This document shows positions 60,465 to 64,000 of a stretch of DNA of 64,000 nt, one piece after another (the first letter of the stretch is position 1; each line of letters opens with the position of its first letter). The notes under the pieces are model-generated. The model saw nothing but the letters and a program-made list of their open reading frames with translations, was not told the DNA's origin and did not search any database. Position numbers and translations under genes: made by a program. The DNA is from Desulfovibrio sp. (lineage in GTDB: Bacteria > Desulfobacterota > Desulfovibrionia > Desulfovibrionales > Desulfovibrionaceae), in NCBI GenBank assembly GCA_022839785.1, contig JALHJW010000001.1:186001-250000 (forward strand), in the 5' to 3' direction.

Positions 60465-60875
60465 CTAATGCGCCCCGGCGCCGAAGATGCCGGAGGCCGC
60501 CAGGAGCAGAACCACCACCTCGGCCAGGGCGATGAGGGCGAAGATGGGCTCCTTCTTCGCCAGATAGGCCGGGATCAGCGGCACGAAGCAGATCACGGTC
60601 ATGCCCGCGAGCAGCACGATGCCGATGAAGTTGAGGAAGTCGCCGCTGCCCAGGAGGACGACCCAGCCCCAGCCTTGGGGCACGTTGCCCTTGCCCAGGT
60701 AGACGCCCACGGGCTGCTTCCAGAGAAGCACCAGATCGTTGAGCGGCACGTGCGGGGCGAGAAGCCCGGAGACGTAGACGAGATAGGTCACGGCCATGAT
60801 GGCCAGAGCGGCCCAGGAGCCGTAGAAGAGCAGGTTGGCGTAGTTGACTTGTTCCTGAGGGGTCCGGGTGGGCAT
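60465..60875 (-). CDS. Small membrane protein next to TauE permease
   Basis: 136 aa with about three to four hydrophobic segments (about 15-38, 70-90 weak, 78-104, 110-130). Motifs WVVLLGSGDFLNFIGIVLL and FVPLIPAYLAKKEPIFALIAL. I recall similar small proteins beside TauE-type permeases (DUF1634-like), but the family assignment is not certain. It may be an accessory subunit. GGGAG before the ATG; 37 bp after tauE. Confidence 0.68.
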   Translation of the reverse strand: MPTRTPQEQVNYANLLFYGSWAALAIMAVTYLVYVSGLLAPHVPLNDLVLLWKQPVGVYLGKGNVPQGWGWVVLLGSGDFLNFIGIVLLAGMTVICFVPLIPAYLAKKEPIFALIALAEVVVLLLAASGIFGAGAH

Positions 60876-60912
60876 ATCGTTCTCTCCCTGTGTCTTCTTG
60901 AGGTTCCGACGG

Positions 60913-61908
60913 CTAGATGCCGAGTCCCTTGAGCAGGGCCTTGCCGCCCGCGAAGAGCAGCACGCCGATGACCATGTAGCGGATGAACTTGGGCTTGGCC
61001 TTGGCCAGCAGCCGCACGCCCACGAAGGAGCCGAGCATCAGGCCGATGATCGAGGGGATGGCCATCAGGGGGATGACGCAGCCCTGGTTGAGGTAGACCC
61101 AGGCCGCTGAGGTGTCGGTGATGGAGAGGAGGAACTTGGAGGTGCCCACGGCGACCTTCAACGGCGCGCCCATGAGCAGGTTGAGCACGGGCACGTTGGC
61201 CCAGCCAGCTCCCAGACCGAACATGCCCGCCATGACGCCGATGACGATGAACAACAGCAGGCCGGGCAGGGTGCGGTGGGTCTTCCATTCGATGTCCTCG
61301 CCGGTGGATTCGTCGCGGTACACGCCGTTCATGCCGAGCGCCAGGCCGATGGCGTCCTGCTTGGTGACCACGGGGCGGGCCACGTTCTTGGAGGTCAGAA
61401 GCAGGATGGCGATGAAGAGGATGGTGCCGCCCAGACAGAGCTGCACGACGTTGGTCGGCAGGGCCAGGCCCATAAGCGCCCCGACGATGGCGCAGGACGA
61501 GGCGATGAGGGCCACGGGCAGGGCCAGACGCAGGCTGGCCAGGTTGCGGCGCAGCAGGCCGGGACCGGCGGCCAGCGCTCCGGCCAGAGCCACGAGCAGA
61601 CCCGCGCCGCGCACGAAGTCGAGGTGGAAGGGGAAGAAGCCGCTGACCAGCGGCACGTAGAGCACGCCGCCGCCCACGCCGGCGAGCACGGCGATGATGC
61701 CGAGGATGAAGCAGAACACGGAGAGCACCGAGGGCCAGAACCACCAGGGCTTGTCCGCGATGGCCTCCGCCGTGGCCGCCTCGGCGGCCTGGGCGGCGGC
61801 GTCCGCGGATGCGTGGACAAGGTCGGGAAGGAAGGCCGCCAGGGCCGCCAGGGCCAGGATCACGGCGGCGACGCCTACGGTTTTTGCCATGTGAGTCGTC
61901 AGTTTCAT
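60913..61908 (-). CDS. TauE/SafE-family sulfite/organic anion permease
   Basis: 331 aa. About eight to nine hydrophobic segments. GIIAVLAGVGGGVLYVPLVSGFFPF and its repeat GVMAGMFGLGAGWANVPVLNLLMGAPLKVAVGTSKFLL are the two TauE half motifs. An N-terminal segment resembles a signal anchor (about 8-28) followed by an Ala-rich stretch. TauE proteins export sulfite, sulfoacetate or related anions. The start is taken at 61908, GGGAG ten bases upstream; ATG 61890 is an alternative. First gene of the string. Confidence 0.85.
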   Translation of the reverse strand: MKLTTHMAKTVGVAAVILALAALAAFLPDLVHASADAAAQAAEAATAEAIADKPWWFWPSVLSVFCFILGIIAVLAGVGGGVLYVPLVSGFFPFHLDFVRGAGLLVALAGALAAGPGLLRRNLASLRLALPVALIASSCAIVGALMGLALPTNVVQLCLGGTILFIAILLLTSKNVARPVVTKQDAIGLALGMNGVYRDESTGEDIEWKTHRTLPGLLLFIVIGVMAGMFGLGAGWANVPVLNLLMGAPLKVAVGTSKFLLSITDTSAAWVYLNQGCVIPLMAIPSIIGLMLGSFVGVRLLAKAKPKFIRYMVIGVLLFAGGKALLKGLGI

Positions 61909-62047
61909 CGCGTGAGCACTCCCTCGAAAGAATGTGTCGTTCAGGTCCTCGCGGCGGCGCGGTTGCGTCCCCAACGGGCGCTGTCCCTCCCGCCGAACCC
62001 GCGTCGCTGCGAACCAACCGGGGACCGCAACTTGTTCACAAATGCAC

Positions 62048-62064
62048 AAACAAATCTCGTACCA
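62048..62064 (-). promoter_or_regulatory. Candidate sigma-54 promoter for tauE
   Basis: On the minus strand TGGTACGAGATTTGTTT: matches TGGCACG-N4-TTGCW except T for C in the -24 box and T for the C of the -12 GC. Exactly 10 bp between the GG and the GT. It would start transcription near 62037, leaving a leader of about 130 nt before tauE. Confidence 0.5.
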
Positions 62065-62115
62065 AGTTGCAATATGCTTAAATAATTGAATAAATTTATA
62101 TTCAACGGGCTTCTA

Positions 62116-62135
62116 TGCGGCAATTTTTTGCCGCA
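62116..62135. promoter_or_regulatory. Palindrome site 1 (TGCGGCAA-N4-TTGCCGCA)
   Basis: Perfect 8-base arms with TTTT centre, in the gap between tauE and the divergent activator. Likely activator binding site. Its centre (62125.5) lies 21 bp from that of site 2. Confidence 0.75.
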
Positions 62136-62137
62136 CA

Positions 62138-62155
62138 GCGGCAATCTCTTGCCGC
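62138..62155. promoter_or_regulatory. Palindrome site 2 (GCGGCAA-N4-TTGCCGC)
   Basis: Perfect 7-base arms with TCTC centre. Centre 62146.5, two helical turns from site 1, so both sites face the same side of the DNA. About 80 bp upstream of the tauE -24 box, a normal distance for a sigma-54 enhancer. Confidence 0.75.
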
Positions 62156-62299
62156 CCACAGGAGGGCGTGCTATCCCCGGGCTGCGACTGCGACGTCGCC
62201 TCCTAGCCCCGCCCGGATACGGGGGAAAAGCGCCCCCGCACCCGGCGGCCGTCATCCCCGGCGGCACAGCAGAGGGCAGGACAGCCGCAGGAATATACG

Positions 62300-63340
62300 A
62301 TGGAATTGCGCACGCACGACACGGCCGGAGAGAGCGGCAAAAATTTGCCGCTCGACGATCTCGACGCCCACCTGGAAGAGCAGCTCCCGGGCGGAACCGC
62401 CTTTCTCTTCCGTTCCGTGGGTATGCGGGCGCTACGGCGCGTGGCCGCCCAGGTGGCGGCCTCGGACGCGCCCGTGCTCATCGTGGGCGAATCGGGCACG
62501 GGCAAGGAATTGTTCGCCCGCTTCATCCACGCCCTCTCGGGCAGACGCGGCAAGCCCTATGCCCCGGTCAACTGCGGCGTGCTCAAGGGCGAGCTTTTCG
62601 CGGACAAGTTCTTCGGCCACGAGCCCGGCGCCTTCACCGGCGCCAACCGCCTGCAGAAGGGCAGCTTCGAACTGGCCGAGGACGGCACGCTTTTTCTGGA
62701 CGAGGTGGGCGAGATACCGCCCCAGAACCAGGTGGATTTTCTGCGCGTGCTGGAGGAGAGGAAATTCAGGCGGCTGGGCGGGGAGAAGGACCTGCCCTTC
62801 CGGGCGCGCATCGTGGCCGCCACCAACCGCCGCCTGCAGGACATGGTGCGCGAGGGCTCGTTCCGGGCCGACCTCTTCTACCGTCTCAACGTCATTCCCA
62901 TCTCCGTGCCGCCGCTGCGCGAACGGCGCGAGGAGATTCCGCCCCTGGCCGAACACTTCCTGGAGATATTCGGCCACCGCTATCACAAGAAGGACCTGAC
63001 CCTGGCCCCGGACACGCTCAAGGTGCTGGGCAGCTACTCCTGGCCGGGCAACGTGCGCGAACTGAAGAACCTCATCGAGCGGCTGGTGTTGATGTCCGAG
63101 GGGGGCGTGATCAGGCCCACGGACCTGCCCCTGGAGATGGACATGGAGGTGGCGGCCTCGGCCCTGCTGGACGGTCCGGCCAGCCTCTCCCTGGACGCGG
63201 CGGTCAAGGAGGCCGAAATCAGGGCTATCCGCCGGGCCTTCCGCGCGGCCGGAGGCAGCCGCAACGAAACCGCGCGCATCCTGCAGATCAGCCCGCGCAC
63301 GCTGCGCCACAAGGTCAGCGCCTACGGCCTGAAGCTGTAG
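62300..63340 (+). CDS. PspF-like sigma-54 activator without a receiver domain
   Basis: 346 aa. After a short N-terminus (about 35 aa) comes the AAA+ domain: Walker A GESGTGKE (63-70), GAFTGA (110-115), Walker B TLFLDEVGE, R-finger block RADLFYRLN. A Fis-type helix-turn-helix ends it (SRNETARILQISPRTLRHKVSAYGL). With no sensor domain it must be controlled by another protein, as PspF is by PspA. AGGA before the ATG. It most likely binds the three palindromes at 62116, 62138 and 62332 and drives tauE. Confidence 0.9.
   Translation: MELRTHDTAGESGKNLPLDDLDAHLEEQLPGGTAFLFRSVGMRALRRVAAQVAASDAPVLIVGESGTGKELFARFIHALSGRRGKPYAPVNCGVLKGELFADKFFGHEPGAFTGANRLQKGSFELAEDGTLFLDEVGEIPPQNQVDFLRVLEERKFRRLGGEKDLPFRARIVAATNRRLQDMVREGSFRADLFYRLNVIPISVPPLRERREEIPPLAEHFLEIFGHRYHKKDLTLAPDTLKVLGSYSWPGNVRELKNLIERLVLMSEGGVIRPTDLPLEMDMEVAASALLDGPASLSLDAAVKEAEIRAIRRAFRAAGGSRNETARILQISPRTLRHKVSAYGLKL
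62332..62353. promoter_or_regulatory. Palindrome site 3, inside the activator gene (GAGCGGCAA-N4-TTGCCGCTC)
   Basis: Perfect 9-base arms with AAAT centre, beginning 33 bp into the activator reading frame (codons 11-18). Same core GCGGCAA-N4-TTGCCGC as sites 1 and 2. Could block its own transcription or add to the enhancer. Confidence 0.7.
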
Positions 63341-63351
63341 GCGCGCGCCAC

Positions 63352-63804
63352 TCAGGCAGCCGGAGAGGACGACGGGGCGCGGCGGGCCCCTGAGTCGCCC
63401 GGGGCGGCGCGTTCCTGGCCGCGGTACTGCTCCATGATCCCGCCCGCCTTGGCGAGCAGCTCCCGGAATTCGAACGGCTTGGCCACGAACCCATCGACGC
63501 CGTGGTCCATGCAGGCCGTGGCCCGCAGCCGGAACACGTCGGACGAGACGAAGAGGATGGGCGTCTCCCCGGCGGGACCGGGCAGCTCCCGGATGCGGTG
63601 CGCCAGCGCCACGCCGGACATGCCCAGGAGGCGATTTTCCAGGACGACGAGATCGAAGCGCCCTTGGCGCACGAGGGCCAGCGCTTTTCGTGCGTCATCC
63701 GTGACCTCGACCCGCGCCCCTTCCCGCTCGAAGAGGATCTGCGAGATCGTGGCGTTGGCGTGGTCGGTGTCGGCGATGAGGATGGTTCTGTCACGGAACG
63801 GCAT
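63352..63804 (-). CDS. Atypical receiver-domain protein (Glu at phosphoacceptor position)
   Basis: 150 aa. Receiver fold: ILIADTDHANA (acidic pocket), then DLVVLENRLLGMSG, in which E56 stands where the phosphoacceptor Asp is expected. Ser pair in LFVSSD and K109 in FVAKPFEF are kept. Residues 125-150 are a Pro/Ala/Ser tail. A Glu can mimic phosphorylation, so this domain may be always on, or act without phosphate. Convergent with the activator gene, 11 bp apart. GGGAG lies 12 bases before the ATG. Confidence 0.82.
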   Translation of the reverse strand: MPFRDRTILIADTDHANATISQILFEREGARVEVTDDARKALALVRQGRFDLVVLENRLLGMSGVALAHRIRELPGPAGETPILFVSSDVFRLRATACMDHGVDGFVAKPFEFRELLAKAGGIMEQYRGQERAAPGDSGARRAPSSSPAA

Positions 63805-64000
63805 GGATAGGCTTTTCTCCCGGCAGCCGCGCCGGAGTCGCGGGAACGCGGCCGCATGCGGGGGAAATCCGTTGCCGCGCGCCGCACCACGGCGGCTGGC
63901 GCGCCTTCCGGCCGCATGGCCGGAACCTTTCCCCCGGGGACATGGTGGAGTTTCGGCAGGGCCGCGTCAAGTGTTTTCATACCAAATAGATATGATTTTT
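63805..64000. other. Non-coding edge of the window
   Basis: Upstream of the receiver gene. No gene seen. A TTGACG on the minus strand (63965-63970) could be a -35 box, but no good -10 follows. The last 30 bases are AT-rich, which may be a promoter continuing outside the window. Confidence 0.3.

Overview
The window is a GC-rich chromosomal segment whose gene content fits a sulfate-reducing deltaproteobacterium of the Desulfovibrio group (Desulfobacterota). The signs are a tungsten-type aldehyde:ferredoxin oxidoreductase, a NapH/NapG-like polyferredoxin beside a DUF362 protein, a rhodanese-rubrerythrin fusion, a TauE-family permease, many sigma-54 regulators, and the psd-pssA-leuACDB order. The genus is an inference. 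I see no phage, IS element or CRISPR array. Most of the window is ordinary core genome with tightly packed operons; many genes overlap by ATGA or GTGA.

Layout. 1-4143 (minus): yebC-ruvC-ruvA-ruvB-thyX, preceded by rlmE. 4205-5896 (plus): a CgeB-like glycosyltransferase, then tRNA-Ala(CGC). 6044-17418 (plus): a sigma-54 activator, a good -24/-12 promoter, then a probable GABA (or similar omega-amino acid) operon: aminotransferase, Liv-type ABC transporter, AOR, and succinate-semialdehyde dehydrogenase. 17431-19824: an HD protein, a CheY-like protein and a Tim44-domain protein. 19990-26821 (minus): ABC-F, a small hypothetical, mutT, metF, asd, a class IV aminotransferase and a glycosyltransferase. 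27939-34537 (minus): HAD-psd-pssA-leuA-leuC-leuD-leuB.

34663-42984: a globin-coupled sensor kinase, a TudS/YbgA protein, an aldo/keto reductase, a DMT permease, the DUF362 and polyferredoxin pair, and sulfur-handling rhodanese genes. 43000-46024 (minus): bioB-bioY-bioM-bioN, meaning biotin uptake plus the last synthetic step. 46085-54247: a SagB-like oxidoreductase, a methyltransferase, a DUF4139 protein, a membrane protein, a very histidine-rich 82-aa protein, the SRP RNA, purU, tRNA-Ser(GGA) and an M1-like peptidase.

54448-63804 is the most unusual region. One long minus-strand gene string runs: TauE permease, small membrane protein, a degenerate sigma-54 activator-like ATPase, a NifX-like protein, a Cache-type histidine kinase, a receiver, a DHp-like protein with a CxxCxxC tail, a second receiver, and a receiver-kinase hybrid. 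A divergent PspF-like sigma-54 activator faces it. Between and just inside the two lie three copies of the same palindrome, GCGGCAA-N4-TTGCCGC, and a candidate -24/-12 promoter aimed at tauE. An atypical receiver with Glu at the phosphoacceptor position closes the locus. I read this as an undescribed multi-component signalling and export system under sigma-54 control; its signal and substrate are unknown.
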